Below are positions 6,972 through 14,775 of a DNA stretch of 15,874 bases, one piece after another; the first letter of the stretch is position 1, and every line of letters begins with the position of its first letter. Location: assembly GCA_900753685.1 (NCBI GenBank), contig CAAEAB010000072.1, forward strand, positions 1-15,874, in the 5' to 3' direction. Source of the DNA: Lachnospiraceae bacterium. Lineage in GTDB: Bacteria > Bacillota > Clostridia > Lachnospirales > Lachnospiraceae. Position numbers and translations under genes: made by a program. The notes beneath the pieces are model-generated. The model did no database searches. It was given only the letters and a program-made list of their open reading frames with translations, and had not been told where the DNA came from.

Positions 6972-7661
6972 TTATTTTTTTTCCGGCGCTTCTTCATCCG
7001 TTTGAATCTTCTTTAATACGGTCAGCTCCTGATTATATATGTGACGGACAATGATATGCGTCGCTTTCTCCTTATCTCTTTTTGAAATGGACTCGATAAT
7101 GGCCTCGTGCTCCTCGATCAATGTCTGATGGGCCAGATCATATTTCAAGTATTCCAGACGATATCGGTACATCTGCTCCCTCAGGTTATTCAGCATTTGG
7201 ATGAGGCGCAGATTTCCTGTCGCTTTATAGATTACATCATGGAACTCCACATCCCTCTGAGCCTGAAGTGTAATATCTTCCCCGTCCAGCGCTTCTTTAA
7301 AAGCTTCCTGGGCCTGCCGAAGCTCCTGAATCGTCTCATCCTTTATACGGTCACAGGCCAGTTCGGTAGACAGACGTTCCAGAGAAGATCGCACCTCCAA
7401 CACATCCCGCAAATCCTTTTCTGTAATCTTCGCAACAATGGCCCCCCGTCTCGGAATCATCAAGACAAGACCTTCCAGCTCCAGCTTACGAATAGCCTCC
7501 CGAATCGGCGTCCGGCTGACCCCCAGCTGTTCTGCCAGCTGCATCTCCATCAAACGCTCTCCCGGTTCCAGCTCACCCTTTAAAATAGCCTGCCGAAGCG
7601 TATAAAATACCACATCCCGCAGCGGTAAATACTCATTAATGTTCATCTTAAAGTTGTGCAT
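6972..7661 (-). CDS. GntR-family transcriptional regulator, FCD (FadR) subfamily
   Basis: This 229-residue DNA-binding protein has a GntR winged helix-turn-helix (about 12-76; GERLMEMQLAEQLGVSRTPI and REAIRKLELEGLV are typical). It is followed by an all-helical FCD effector domain (about 82-212). The family's metal-binding set is present with normal spacing: Asp137 and His141 in RDVEFHDVIYKATGN, His185 in EEHEAI, and His207 in VRHIYN. It therefore probably binds a metal-coordinated carboxylate-type ligand; the ligand is not predictable. The ATG at 7661 has AGGAGG ten bases upstream. It lies 27 bases behind ispE and shares its promoter. The perfect palindrome at 8590-8603 has the TnGTnnACnA form typical of FCD operators, which suggests autoregulation (inference). 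Confidence 0.92.
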   Translation of the reverse strand: MHNFKMNINEYLPLRDVVFYTLRQAILKGELEPGERLMEMQLAEQLGVSRTPIREAIRKLELEGLVLMIPRRGAIVAKITEKDLRDVLEVRSSLERLSTELACDRIKDETIQELRQAQEAFKEALDGEDITLQAQRDVEFHDVIYKATGNLRLIQMLNNLREQMYRYRLEYLKYDLAHQTLIEEHEAIIESISKRDKEKATHIIVRHIYNQELTVLKKIQTDEEAPEKK

Positions 7662-7688
7662 TTTTTCACTTCCTCCTAACTGTGCCGT

Positions 7689-8567
7689 TTACCGATTATT
7701 TCGGATATTAAAAGGCTTTACAAGATAAACCTGCTTTGCCAGTGTTCCCTTTCTTAAAATATCCCTTGCCTTCAACCCCTGCTTTTTATCTTCAAAAATG
7801 CCAAAAACCGTCGGCCCGCTGCCGCTCATCATGGCATTTAAAGCCCCTTCACCACGCATCACTTCTTTAATCTGCCCAATCTCTGGATGTTCCGGAATCG
7901 TCACCGTTTCAAGGACATTTTCCATCCTATCCGCAATTTCCTTCAGATTCCCGGCTTCCAGCGCTTCCACCATACCGTCGATGTCTGGATGGTACTCCAC
8001 CGAATCCAGTTTTAAATGCTCATAAACATATTTCGTCGATACACTGATCGGCGGTTTTGCCACAAGAATGTAACAATCCGGCAAAGGGGATACCGGCGTC
8101 AATACCTCACCAATACCCTCAGAAAGAACCGTCCCCCGCATAATGCAGTAAGGTACATCCGCCCCAAGGCGTACTCCCCGTTCCATAAGCTGCGTCTTCG
8201 TCAAACCCAGCCGATACATCCGGTTTATTCCATAAAGTACCGCCGCTCCGTCCGTACTTCCTCCGGCCATGCCGGCGGCCACCGGTATATGCTTTTCTAT
8301 CTTTATACTCAAACCTCCCGGAATATGAAATTCTTCCATAAGCATCCGGGCTGCCTTATAGGCAATATTATTTTCATTGACAGGAAGAAATGCGAGATTT
8401 GTTTCCAGCATAATACCTTCCTGACGTGCTTTGTCTATCGTAATTTTATCGTACAGTTGAATTGTCTGCATAATCATCCGCACTTCATGATAACCATCAC
8501 CGCGCCGCCGGATAACGTCCAGACCTAAATTCACCTTGCCAAATGCCTTCATCTGAATCGTGTTCAT
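7689..8567 (-). CDS. ispE: 4-diphosphocytidyl-2-C-methyl-D-erythritol kinase
   Basis: This 292-residue GHMP kinase phosphorylates CDP-methylerythritol in the MEP isoprenoid pathway, in the cytoplasm. Visible motifs are KVNLGLDV (11-18, substrate lysine), the ATP-binding glycine-rich loop PVAAGMAGGSTDGAA (95-109), LGADVPYCIMRG with the likely catalytic Asp137, and the C-terminal MSGSGPTVFGIF (247-258). The longer in-frame ATG at 8585 has no ribosome binding site, while the ATG at 8567 has AAGGG seven bases upstream and gives the usual family start, so 8567 is preferred. It has a strong SigA promoter (8619-8646) and an operator-like palindrome in the leader, and it is followed by a GntR gene in the same operon. 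A regulator attached to an essential isoprenoid gene is worth noting. Confidence 0.95.
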   Translation of the reverse strand: MNTIQMKAFGKVNLGLDVIRRRGDGYHEVRMIMQTIQLYDKITIDKARQEGIMLETNLAFLPVNENNIAYKAARMLMEEFHIPGGLSIKIEKHIPVAAGMAGGSTDGAAVLYGINRMYRLGLTKTQLMERGVRLGADVPYCIMRGTVLSEGIGEVLTPVSPLPDCYILVAKPPISVSTKYVYEHLKLDSVEYHPDIDGMVEALEAGNLKEIADRMENVLETVTIPEHPEIGQIKEVMRGEGALNAMMSGSGPTVFGIFEDKKQGLKARDILRKGTLAKQVYLVKPFNIRNNR

Positions 8568-8589
8568 TCCAATTCCCTTCTTCATTGTT

Positions 8590-8603
8590 TTTTGTATACA
8601 AAA
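8590..8603. promoter_or_regulatory. Perfect 14-bp palindrome, candidate GntR/FCD operator
   Basis: TTTTGTATACAAAA is perfectly symmetrical and contains TTGTATACAA, matching the general TnGT-nn-ACnA form of FadR-subfamily operators. It lies about +9 to +22 relative to the predicted ispE transcription start, a typical repressor site. A related half-site (TTGTATATA) overlaps the -10/start region. The regulator in the same operon is the natural candidate. Confidence 0.55.
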
Positions 8604-8618
8604 TCCATCATATATACA

Positions 8619-8646
8619 ATTATACCGGAATTGGGTCGATTTTCAA
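8619..8646 (-). promoter_or_regulatory. SigA-type promoter of ispE-gntR
   Basis: TTGAAA (8641-8646), a 16-base spacer and a consensus TATAAT (8619-8624) lie immediately after the sipL stop codon. The predicted start is near 8612, about 45 bases before the preferred ispE ATG. This lets ispE be expressed in growth independently of the sporulation gene upstream. Confidence 0.75.
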
Positions 8647-8649
8647 GTC

Positions 8650-10218
8650 CTATTTTAATATTTCCATATTTTTCATAATGAGAATCGGTTGCCCCACAGG
8701 CAGTTCGTCTCCGGACAGTTCATTAACCTCTCGAATATCCTCCGGCGACGCATAATATTTTTTTGCCAACGTCCAAATAGAATCTCCCTCTTCAATCACA
8801 TGCCCTGTCATTCCCGGCATGGCCTCAATTTTTTCAAAATCAAGGGGCTCTTCCCGCACCTGGGTCACAATTTGGATATCCTCGGATTTAAAAACAGACG
8901 CATCCAGCGAGATCACCATTTTTACTTCAATTTCATCATTATCCGTCATTGTCGCATTTAACTGCTCCAGGCTCGGTACAATATCATAGAAATCCCCGGC
9001 TCCCATATTTTCCGCCTCCACAGTGTAGGAAAATGGAATTGTTGCTTTTGCTGAATTTACAGGCTTTCGGTCATCGGCAGCAATATAGAGAATCCCTAAA
9101 TAGACAACGCCCTCGACCAAAATACCTTCCTCATTTCTCTCGGTCTGATCGATCTTTACCGTGGCGCGGGTATGGCAAATCTGGAGCATCCGCACACCCT
9201 CGCTCCCCAAATGAACTTTCTCCCGAATCGGGCACCGCGACTGATTTTTCAACACCAGATTCTCCATCCGAATCTGCTTTCGTTCCGGAATCAGGGTGAT
9301 TTTCGGTGAATAAATATCCTGCAAAAGCTTTAACGTCTCTTCCTGATAAATATTCATTTCTGCGGCAAGAACCGCTTCAACGCCCACAACCCGGGCTTCC
9401 CCGTCTTTATCACTGCGTATATCCAGATTCAGGTGATCCATCTGTATCTTAATATCCGGAATCATTTCCTGAGTCACATCAGAAAAGTCAATCCTCCCAT
9501 CCACCGGCACTGTCAGTTCCACATCATTCACCGGATTCTCCAGGGTTTCATCCCGGTACAGTAAGAATACAGATAACTGACCGCGAATCAGAACGCCTCC
9601 GTCCTGCAGCTTCATTTCCAGATTCTCCAGATTTTCCTGATGCCATATAATATCCATCATGTTTGGCCGGTTAGCCGGGATCACCGCTTCCTCCCGAACG
9701 CGAAGCTGATCCTTCTGACTAATATACCGCTGATTCAAATGACAGGTCCGGTTCTGCGCCCACAGATCCTCTCCATCCTCCATCGCAGTTGCCACTTCCT
9801 CTTCGCCCATCCGCACTGCAGCGACATGGAGAACAATAATGGAGCGCACACTAATTTTCCTGGAATTAATCATGCCCGTCCGTAAATCTTCCATATCCCA
9901 GCGAATACTCATCTGGTCCATCTCCTGCAGACCATCCATATTGACCGTTTCTTCGAAGGGAATCGTTCCCTCGATGGACTGGAGCTGGCCGCTCACCTCA
10001 TCTCCCATATAAAGGACCCCAAATACCAGCTCTCCCCGGATAATACACTTATCCTTAGCCGGCTTCATATCCCGTATGTGCAATGTCCCCTTTTCCTGAA
10101 TGAGACGCTCAATATCCGGTTTCGTATCCGGCACATTAAAATCATTATCCAGCGTCATCTGAACCGATGCACTATTCTTATACATTGGCACCCGGATATA
10201 TGTTTTTGATAAATTCAT
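8650..10218 (-). CDS. sipL: SipL-like spore morphogenesis protein (DUF3794/SPOCS repeats plus LysM)
   Basis: This 522-residue protein has three SPOCS (DUF3794) domains, roughly at 35-135, 185-290 and 330-445, recognised by repeats such as IRGELVFGVLYMGDE, IRGQLSVFLLYRDE and VEGVVYLGILYIAADD. A C-terminal LysM domain follows (about 472-516; GHVIEEGDSIWTLAKKYYAS...IREVNEL...LPVGQPILI). This architecture matches Clostridioides difficile SipL, which binds SpoIVA through its LysM and is needed for coat encasement; the transfer of function is inference. There is no signal peptide, as expected for a mother-cell cytosolic protein. The ATG at 10218 has TAAGGAGG, in which the TAA is the stop of the upstream lipoprotein gene. 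A SigE-like promoter precedes the pair. Confidence 0.88.
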   Translation of the reverse strand: MNLSKTYIRVPMYKNSASVQMTLDNDFNVPDTKPDIERLIQEKGTLHIRDMKPAKDKCIIRGELVFGVLYMGDEVSGQLQSIEGTIPFEETVNMDGLQEMDQMSIRWDMEDLRTGMINSRKISVRSIIVLHVAAVRMGEEEVATAMEDGEDLWAQNRTCHLNQRYISQKDQLRVREEAVIPANRPNMMDIIWHQENLENLEMKLQDGGVLIRGQLSVFLLYRDETLENPVNDVELTVPVDGRIDFSDVTQEMIPDIKIQMDHLNLDIRSDKDGEARVVGVEAVLAAEMNIYQEETLKLLQDIYSPKITLIPERKQIRMENLVLKNQSRCPIREKVHLGSEGVRMLQICHTRATVKIDQTERNEEGILVEGVVYLGILYIAADDRKPVNSAKATIPFSYTVEAENMGAGDFYDIVPSLEQLNATMTDNDEIEVKMVISLDASVFKSEDIQIVTQVREEPLDFEKIEAMPGMTGHVIEEGDSIWTLAKKYYASPEDIREVNELSGDELPVGQPILIMKNMEILK

Positions 10219-10230
10219 AAAAAAGCCTCC

Positions 10231-10653
10231 TTAACCTTTAAATCGAATTGTCTGGTCCACACCTTCAATCTTTATAACAACAAAAGGATAGGACGCGGCG
10301 GTTTCTACAGGCTCCGACTTTTCCGGCCCGATCAGATCCGTATCCACCCATATGCCGTTTTCCCCCTGATAAACGTCATTGACCTGTATGCTGTACCCTG
10401 ACGTCTCCTGCTGTCCATAACCAACAATAATATATGAATAGCTTCCGTCATGATATGCCATCTGGAAAGCCTCATTTTTCCGATCCTCAATCATGGCTCT
10501 TATCTCCTCCGGCAATTCCCCCGCATCTGCCACCGTAAAATCAATCCCCGACAGCTTTTTATCCGACGTATCAAACATACCGCATCCGGACATTGTCACA
10601 CAAAAGCTTAATGCCAGAAAAACACTGACCAACCTTTTATACATCCTTCTCAT
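10231..10653 (-). CDS. Small lipoprotein with a PrcB-like C-terminal domain
   Basis: This 140-residue protein starts with a lipoprotein signal (basic MRRMYKRL, hydrophobic core, MSGC lipobox with Cys24). The mature part ends in a segment resembling the PrcB C-terminal domain: GYSIQVNDVYQGENGIWVD, then a SYPFVVIKIEG strand (residues 85-131). In known bacteria PrcB-type proteins accompany secreted proteases; that role is not shown here and no protease gene is adjacent. The product should sit on the outer face of the cytoplasmic membrane. The ATG at 10653 follows AAGGTGG. It is the first gene of a two-gene unit with sipL (12-base gap) behind a SigE-like promoter, suggesting expression in the mother cell during sporulation. 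Confidence 0.8.
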   Translation of the reverse strand: MRRMYKRLVSVFLALSFCVTMSGCGMFDTSDKKLSGIDFTVADAGELPEEIRAMIEDRKNEAFQMAYHDGSYSYIIVGYGQQETSGYSIQVNDVYQGENGIWVDTDLIGPEKSEPVETAASYPFVVIKIEGVDQTIRFKG

Positions 10654-10677
10654 AACCCATAAACCACCTTTTTTACA

Positions 10678-10706
10678 TGCTTATGAGACAGAAGGGACAA
10701 ATATGC
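10678..10706 (-). promoter_or_regulatory. SigE-like sporulation promoter of the lipoprotein-sipL operon
   Basis: On the minus strand GCATATT (10700-10706) exactly fits the Bacillus SigE -35 pattern (KMATATT). After 14 bases, the usual SigE spacing, it is followed by CATAAGCA (10678-10685). This keeps the CATA core of the -10 but deviates in the last positions. The predicted start is near 10671, about 18 bases ahead of the ATG. SipL is SigE-controlled in C. difficile, which agrees. Confidence 0.5.
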
Positions 10707-10710
10707 AAAT

Positions 10711-10741
10711 AAAAGAAGCCCGGACCTGAAAGTCCGGACTC
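10711..10741 (-). terminator. Rho-independent terminator of the phosphoglucomutase gene
   Basis: GAGTCCGGAC and GTCCGGGCTT form a 10-bp stem (two G-U pairs) around a six-base loop, followed by CTTTTATTT on the minus strand. It lies 22 bases after the phosphoglucomutase stop and directly abuts the SigE-like promoter for the next operon. Confidence 0.85.
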
Positions 10742-10763
10742 CCTGAAATTAAAATCCTGATTT

Positions 10764-12497
10764 TTACACCATTGTTGCAATCAAAGCATCCAAAGCCTGG
10801 CTGACAGCGGCAGATTTAGCGTCGGCATCAGCTAAAGACGTTCCTTTAATTCCGTAATAGAACTTAATCTTCGGCTCTGTTCCGGAAGGACGTACACACA
10901 GCCATGCATCGTCTGTCAAATCATAATAAAGCACGTTGGAGCTTGGCAAACCGGTCGGTTTCACCGCCCCCGTTTGAATATCAATGATTTCGTCTTTTTT
11001 ATAATCCCGTGCGGAGATAACACTCATGCCGGCAATCTCCTTCGGCGGGTTGGCGCGCAATGTTTCCATAATAGACTGAATCTTTGCCAAACCTTCGATT
11101 CCGGATAAGGAGATAGATTTAACATCATCCTTATAGTATCCGTATTTCTCATACATGTCCACCATCGCATCCCACAGGGTCTTGCCCTGAGTCTTATAAT
11201 AGGCCGCCGCTTCACAAAGAGCCATAGTCGCAACGATGGCATCCTTATCTCTCGCATGAGTGCCGATCAGACAGCCATAGCTTTCTTCAAAGCCGAAAAG
11301 ATAGGTTCCCTTTCCGCTTGTCTCAAAGCCGAGAATCTGTTGTCCAATGTATTTAAAACCGGTCAGACACTCGATCAAACGAATACCGTAACCCTTGGCA
11401 ATGGCATCGGCCATATTTGTCGTTACAATAGTCTTAATGAGGGCGCCATCCTTCGGCAGACTCCCGTTCAAAGCCTTTATCTGGCTGATCGTATATTCAG
11501 CCAGCAGGCAACCGGACATATTTCCCGTCAGATTATGATATTCACCGTCTTTATCCTTTACGCGAACACCGAGACGATCCGCATCCGGGTCTGTGGCCAG
11601 AACCAGATCGGCATCGACTTCTTTAGCCAACTTCAGACCGAGAACAAAAGCCTCATCCGCTTCCGGGTTTGGATAGCTGACTGTAGGGAATTCGCCGTCC
11701 GGAAGCTCCTGCTCAGGAACAACATAAACATTTTCAAATCCGAGTTCTTTTAAAATCCGTCGGGCCGGGATATTCCCTGTACCGTGAAGCGGTGTATAAA
11801 CAACCTTCAATTCTTTACCCACAGCCTGAATGGCTTCTGGATGTTTCACCTGCTCCTTTAAGCGGACAATATATTTATCATCAATATCTTTACCGATTAT
11901 CGTACAAAGTCCAGCTTTTAAGGCTTCGTCTTTGTCCATTGTCAAAACATTATTATAGTCCGTAACGGCCTGAACCTCAGACATAATACCGCTATCGTGC
12001 GGCGGTGTGATCTGAGCGCCATCCTCCCAATATACTTTATATCCGTTATATTCCGGCGGATTGTGACTCGCCGTAATATTAATTCCGGCAATACACCCGA
12101 GTTCACGTACAGCAAAGGATAATTCCGGCGTCGGTCTCAACGACTCAAACAAATAGGCCTTAATGCCGTTAGCAGCCAGGCAGAGTGCCGCTTCTGCGGC
12201 AAATTCCGGTGACATACGCCGTGAATCAAAGGCAATAGCCACACCCTTAGATTCTCCGTTCTGTTTTTTTATGTAATTGGCCAGTCCCTGCGTCGTCTTA
12301 CGCACGGTGTAGATGTTCATCCGGTTTGTACCGGCGCCGATAATACCTCTAAGACCTGCAGTGCCAAATTCCAAATCTTTATAGAAGCGTTCTTTAATTT
12401 CCTTATCATCTTCCTTGATGCTTAACAGTTCAGCTTTTGTCCCTTCATCAAAATATGGGTTTGCCAGCCAGGACTCATAAATCTCTTTGTAGTCCAT
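10764..12497 (-). CDS. pgm: Alpha-phosphoglucomutase / phosphohexomutase
   Basis: This 577-residue protein of the alpha-D-phosphohexomutase superfamily is about the length of B. subtilis PgcA. It interconverts glucose-1-phosphate and glucose-6-phosphate (possibly also mannose phosphates), feeding UDP-glucose and wall polymers. All four domain signatures are visible: FGTAGLRG (44-51), the phosphoserine loop TASHNPPEYNGYK (142-154, Ser144), the magnesium loop ATDPDADR (301-308), the sugar-binding GFEESYG (402-408), and the phosphate-binding RPSGTEPKIKFY (536-547). The ATG at 12497 has AAGGAGGAG seven bases upstream. It is transcribed alone, with a TATAAT box upstream and a strong terminator behind. 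Phosphomannomutase or mixed specificity cannot be excluded by eye. Confidence 0.92.
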   Translation of the reverse strand: MDYKEIYESWLANPYFDEGTKAELLSIKEDDKEIKERFYKDLEFGTAGLRGIIGAGTNRMNIYTVRKTTQGLANYIKKQNGESKGVAIAFDSRRMSPEFAAEAALCLAANGIKAYLFESLRPTPELSFAVRELGCIAGINITASHNPPEYNGYKVYWEDGAQITPPHDSGIMSEVQAVTDYNNVLTMDKDEALKAGLCTIIGKDIDDKYIVRLKEQVKHPEAIQAVGKELKVVYTPLHGTGNIPARRILKELGFENVYVVPEQELPDGEFPTVSYPNPEADEAFVLGLKLAKEVDADLVLATDPDADRLGVRVKDKDGEYHNLTGNMSGCLLAEYTISQIKALNGSLPKDGALIKTIVTTNMADAIAKGYGIRLIECLTGFKYIGQQILGFETSGKGTYLFGFEESYGCLIGTHARDKDAIVATMALCEAAAYYKTQGKTLWDAMVDMYEKYGYYKDDVKSISLSGIEGLAKIQSIMETLRANPPKEIAGMSVISARDYKKDEIIDIQTGAVKPTGLPSSNVLYYDLTDDAWLCVRPSGTEPKIKFYYGIKGTSLADADAKSAAVSQALDALIATMV

Positions 12498-12538
12498 TGG
12501 AATCTCCTCCTTAATTATCTCAAACTCTATGTATTTTT

Positions 12539-12544
12539 ATTATA
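12539..12544 (-). promoter_or_regulatory. -10 box of the phosphoglucomutase promoter
   Basis: A perfect TATAAT lies on the minus strand 42 bases before the ATG at 12497. No good -35 is found at 16-18 bases (TGCATT is the best), and no TGn extension is present. The promoter call therefore rests mainly on the -10 and its position. Confidence 0.45.
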
Positions 12545-12595
12545 CCTGATTCCCCACAAAAATGCACTATATTTTTTATTTTCTTTACTCATTTT

Positions 12596-13612
12596 TTAGA
12601 CAAATTGTCCGATTTTCTTACAAAAATCATCCATTTCAGCCAAAAATATTTGTCTCTCATTTTTTCCTCGAATAAATTTATTCAGCTTATCCATGTTCTG
12701 GGCGGACATCCAGCTTTTTCTCGAATTCTGATACCGGTTTGCAATCTTCCAGAATTTCTCCGGAAAGAGCATTAAAGCATACATACATCGTACCTGGCCG
12801 TAATTTAAAGGCATGATCCGGTGATAGGTGGACAACATTGCCCTTCCGAGTCCCCCGTTCCAGTGGTTTTTCTCCAGTATTTTCCTCATAAAAACATATA
12901 AATCATAAATTTGCAGATCCATGCGCATTTGATCGAACCGGACCACCGCCATGTCGCTGCGTGTCACAAGAATATTATGCTGATTATAATCTCCATGGCA
13001 CAGTCTCTGGGCATTACGATTTTCCTCGTACAATTCCATATAATCCACCCCGGAAAATATTTCCTGAGCTGCTGCGCCCGCCTCGTCAAATTCCTGATAA
13101 ACCTCCATGAATTTGCGGTCGAAGGCATTTTTCTGTTTCTTCCGATAAATATAATTTCGAATCGTTTTCAGCTCACGGCGGCGGCGTGACATCTCATCAA
13201 GAAGCGTGCCTTGCAGGAAAACTTCATAAATGTCTCCATTTCTCGAAATGTCATGCAGGCTTTTATGAAGTCCGGCCATACAGACCACTGCCTTTAAAAT
13301 TTCCTCCTTATCCCTTGTACTGCATTCCCGTCCTTCATACCAGTCTGTCAACACATAATTCTGGCCTTCATCGTCGGCCGTTAAAAGGCTCCCCTCTTTA
13401 TTTGCAACAAACTGATCTATGTAAATATACCCCCGTTCTCTGAGACAGGTTTTCACCATCATTTCCCATTGAAGATGCTTCGGTGAACCATGATACACCC
13501 GAAACAGCTTCAGGCCCTGGTCTGTGTCGCACAACCAGGCGCCCCGTCCCCGGTAAAGCCGCCGGATTTCCAGATGATAACATTCTAACAGCTCTCTGAT
13601 TTTTTCTTCCAA
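12596..13612 (-). CDS. CotS-family spore coat protein (kinase-like fold)
   Basis: This 338-residue protein belongs to the CotS/YsxE/CotI group of coat proteins, which have an aminoglycoside-phosphotransferase-like fold. Seen in the sequence: an N-lobe with GLKLFRVYHGSPKHLQWE (33-50, a kinase-type lysine strand), YVLTDWYEGREC (86-97, hinge-like), the Brenner-type catalytic loop LCHGDYNQHNILV (204-216), and VVRFDQMRMDLQIYDLY (223-239) in place of the metal-binding DFG/IDFD motif. Most of the phosphotransferase motif survives, so weak kinase activity is possible but unproven. The start is TTG at 13612, with GGGAGGG seven bases upstream; that site lies in the 3' arm of a strong hairpin. It lies 86 bases downstream of asnA, with no separate promoter recognised. 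Confidence 0.82.
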   Translation of the reverse strand: MEEKIRELLECYHLEIRRLYRGRGAWLCDTDQGLKLFRVYHGSPKHLQWEMMVKTCLRERGYIYIDQFVANKEGSLLTADDEGQNYVLTDWYEGRECSTRDKEEILKAVVCMAGLHKSLHDISRNGDIYEVFLQGTLLDEMSRRRRELKTIRNYIYRKKQKNAFDRKFMEVYQEFDEAGAAAQEIFSGVDYMELYEENRNAQRLCHGDYNQHNILVTRSDMAVVRFDQMRMDLQIYDLYVFMRKILEKNHWNGGLGRAMLSTYHRIMPLNYGQVRCMYALMLFPEKFWKIANRYQNSRKSWMSAQNMDKLNKFIRGKNERQIFLAEMDDFCKKIGQFV

Positions 13613-13619
13613 AAGAAAT

Positions 13620-13669
13620 CCCTCCCAGATATGTTAAACGACAGTTTCTATTTAACATATGAGGGAGGG
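13620..13669 (-). promoter_or_regulatory. Long hairpin between asnA and cotS that contains the cotS ribosome binding site
   Basis: Two arms, CCCTCCC+ATATGTTAAA and TTTAACATAT+GGGAGGG, pair over 7 and 10 bp with a 2x2 mismatch between them and a 12-base apical loop. The 3' arm on the minus strand holds the whole GGGAGGG of cotS. The following ATTTCTTTTG is T-rich and contains the TTG start codon. The element could both end asnA transcripts and block cotS translation on read-through mRNA. Confidence 0.7.
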
Positions 13670-13698
13670 GTTCATCATATTCCCTGAATACTCTCACT

Positions 13699-14718
13699 TT
13701 ACAGCAGGTGAACACCCCTGCCTTCCAGCGTCTCAGCAACCTTATCCGGCCATACCGAAGCGATCACTTCGCCGATATGGGCCTTTCTCAGATAAAACAT
13801 ACAAATTCTGGCCTGGCCAATGCCGCCGCCAATCGTATATGGCAATTCGCCATTCAACAGCGCTTTATGGAACATTAAGTCCTTACGTTCCGGGCAGCCG
13901 CGAACCTCAAGCTGATGCGTTAAGGCTTCTTCGTCAACTCGAATACCCATGGACGACAATTCAAAGGCGGTATCTAAAAGAGGATAGTAGACAAGAATGT
14001 CGCCATTTAATTCCCAATCATCATAATCCGGCGCCCGGCCGTCATGAATCTCACCAGAACCCAAAGCTCCGCCGATTTTCATTAAAAATACAGCGCCCTT
14101 TTCCCGTACAATTTCACGTTCCCTTTCCTTCGGCGTTAAATCCGGATACATATCCAAAAGCTCCTGCGTCGTCATGAAAGAAATCTCCGACGGAAGAAGC
14201 TCTTCAATATATTCATATTGAATCGCCATATATTTTTCCGTATTTTTTAAAGCTTTATATACCTTTTTCACAATATTCCTCAAGGTTTCTTCATTGCGTT
14301 CTTCTTTATAGATAATCCGCTCCCAGTCCCACTGATCGACTAAAATCGAATGAAGATGATCCGTATCCTCATCCCGGCGGATAGCATACATATCTGCATA
14401 AAGTCCCTCGCCATGCTTAAAGCCATACCGTTTCAGGGCAAAGCGCTTCCATTTTGCCAGAGAATGAACAATTTCCACCTCCCGGTCTCCCTGTTCCTTT
14501 ACCCCAAAATGCACCGGACGCTCCACACCATTTAACGTGTCGTTCAAACCGCTCTCCGGATATACAAAAAACGGAGCCGACACACGGGTCAAATTTAATT
14601 GTCTGGCCAGCTCTTTCTCAAAAAAATCCTTTACGCATTTGATCGCAACTTCTGTTTCCCGAATATTCAGAGGTGATTCATACCCCTCTGGCACCCACAT
14701 TGGATTCATATTATTCAT
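13699..14718 (-). CDS. asnA: Aspartate--ammonia ligase (asparagine synthetase A)
   Basis: This AsnA-type enzyme makes asparagine from aspartate, ammonia and ATP, and resembles class II aminoacyl-tRNA synthetases. From the chosen start it has 339 residues, near the usual 330-340. Motifs include VSAPFFVYPESGLNDTLNG, VEIVHSLAKWKR, LVDQWDWERI, IHDGRAPDYDDW, ELSSMGIRVD and GGGIGQARI. The open frame extends to a TTG at 14805, but that TTG is the promoter's -35 box, so it cannot be the start. Real candidates are the ATGs at 14727, 14718, 14709 and 14700; none has a strong site of its own. I choose 14718 because a 10-codon leader ORF with a strong site ends there by ATGA overlap. Confidence in the gene is high, in the start moderate. 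Confidence 0.94.
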   Translation of the reverse strand: MNNMNPMWVPEGYESPLNIRETEVAIKCVKDFFEKELARQLNLTRVSAPFFVYPESGLNDTLNGVERPVHFGVKEQGDREVEIVHSLAKWKRFALKRYGFKHGEGLYADMYAIRRDEDTDHLHSILVDQWDWERIIYKEERNEETLRNIVKKVYKALKNTEKYMAIQYEYIEELLPSEISFMTTQELLDMYPDLTPKEREREIVREKGAVFLMKIGGALGSGEIHDGRAPDYDDWELNGDILVYYPLLDTAFELSSMGIRVDEEALTHQLEVRGCPERKDLMFHKALLNGELPYTIGGGIGQARICMFYLRKAHIGEVIASVWPDKVAETLEGRGVHLL

Positions 14719-14747
14719 CGCAGCCATATACGCCGTCCTGGCTGCAT
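14715..14747 (-). CDS. Ten-codon leader ORF translationally coupled to asnA (candidate)
   Basis: The best ribosome binding site after the asnA promoter (GGAAGGAAGGAG) serves an ATG at 14747 that is out of frame with asnA. It encodes MQPGRRIWLR and stops in a TGA that overlaps an in-frame asnA ATG as ATGA. The peptide lacks asparagine, so classical attenuation by Asn codons is not suggested. Coupled initiation is the simplest role. Confidence 0.45.
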   Translation of the reverse strand: MQPGRRIWLR

Positions 14748-14775
14748 GCTCCTTCCTTCCAATTTTTACTATTTT

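Noticed and set aside
13659..14177. 172-residue plus-strand open frame opposite asnA
   Set aside because: Antisense to asnA, low-complexity Pro/Arg-rich peptide and no recognised motif. The GAGGGAGGGG before it is the cotS hairpin arm, not a dedicated ribosome binding site.
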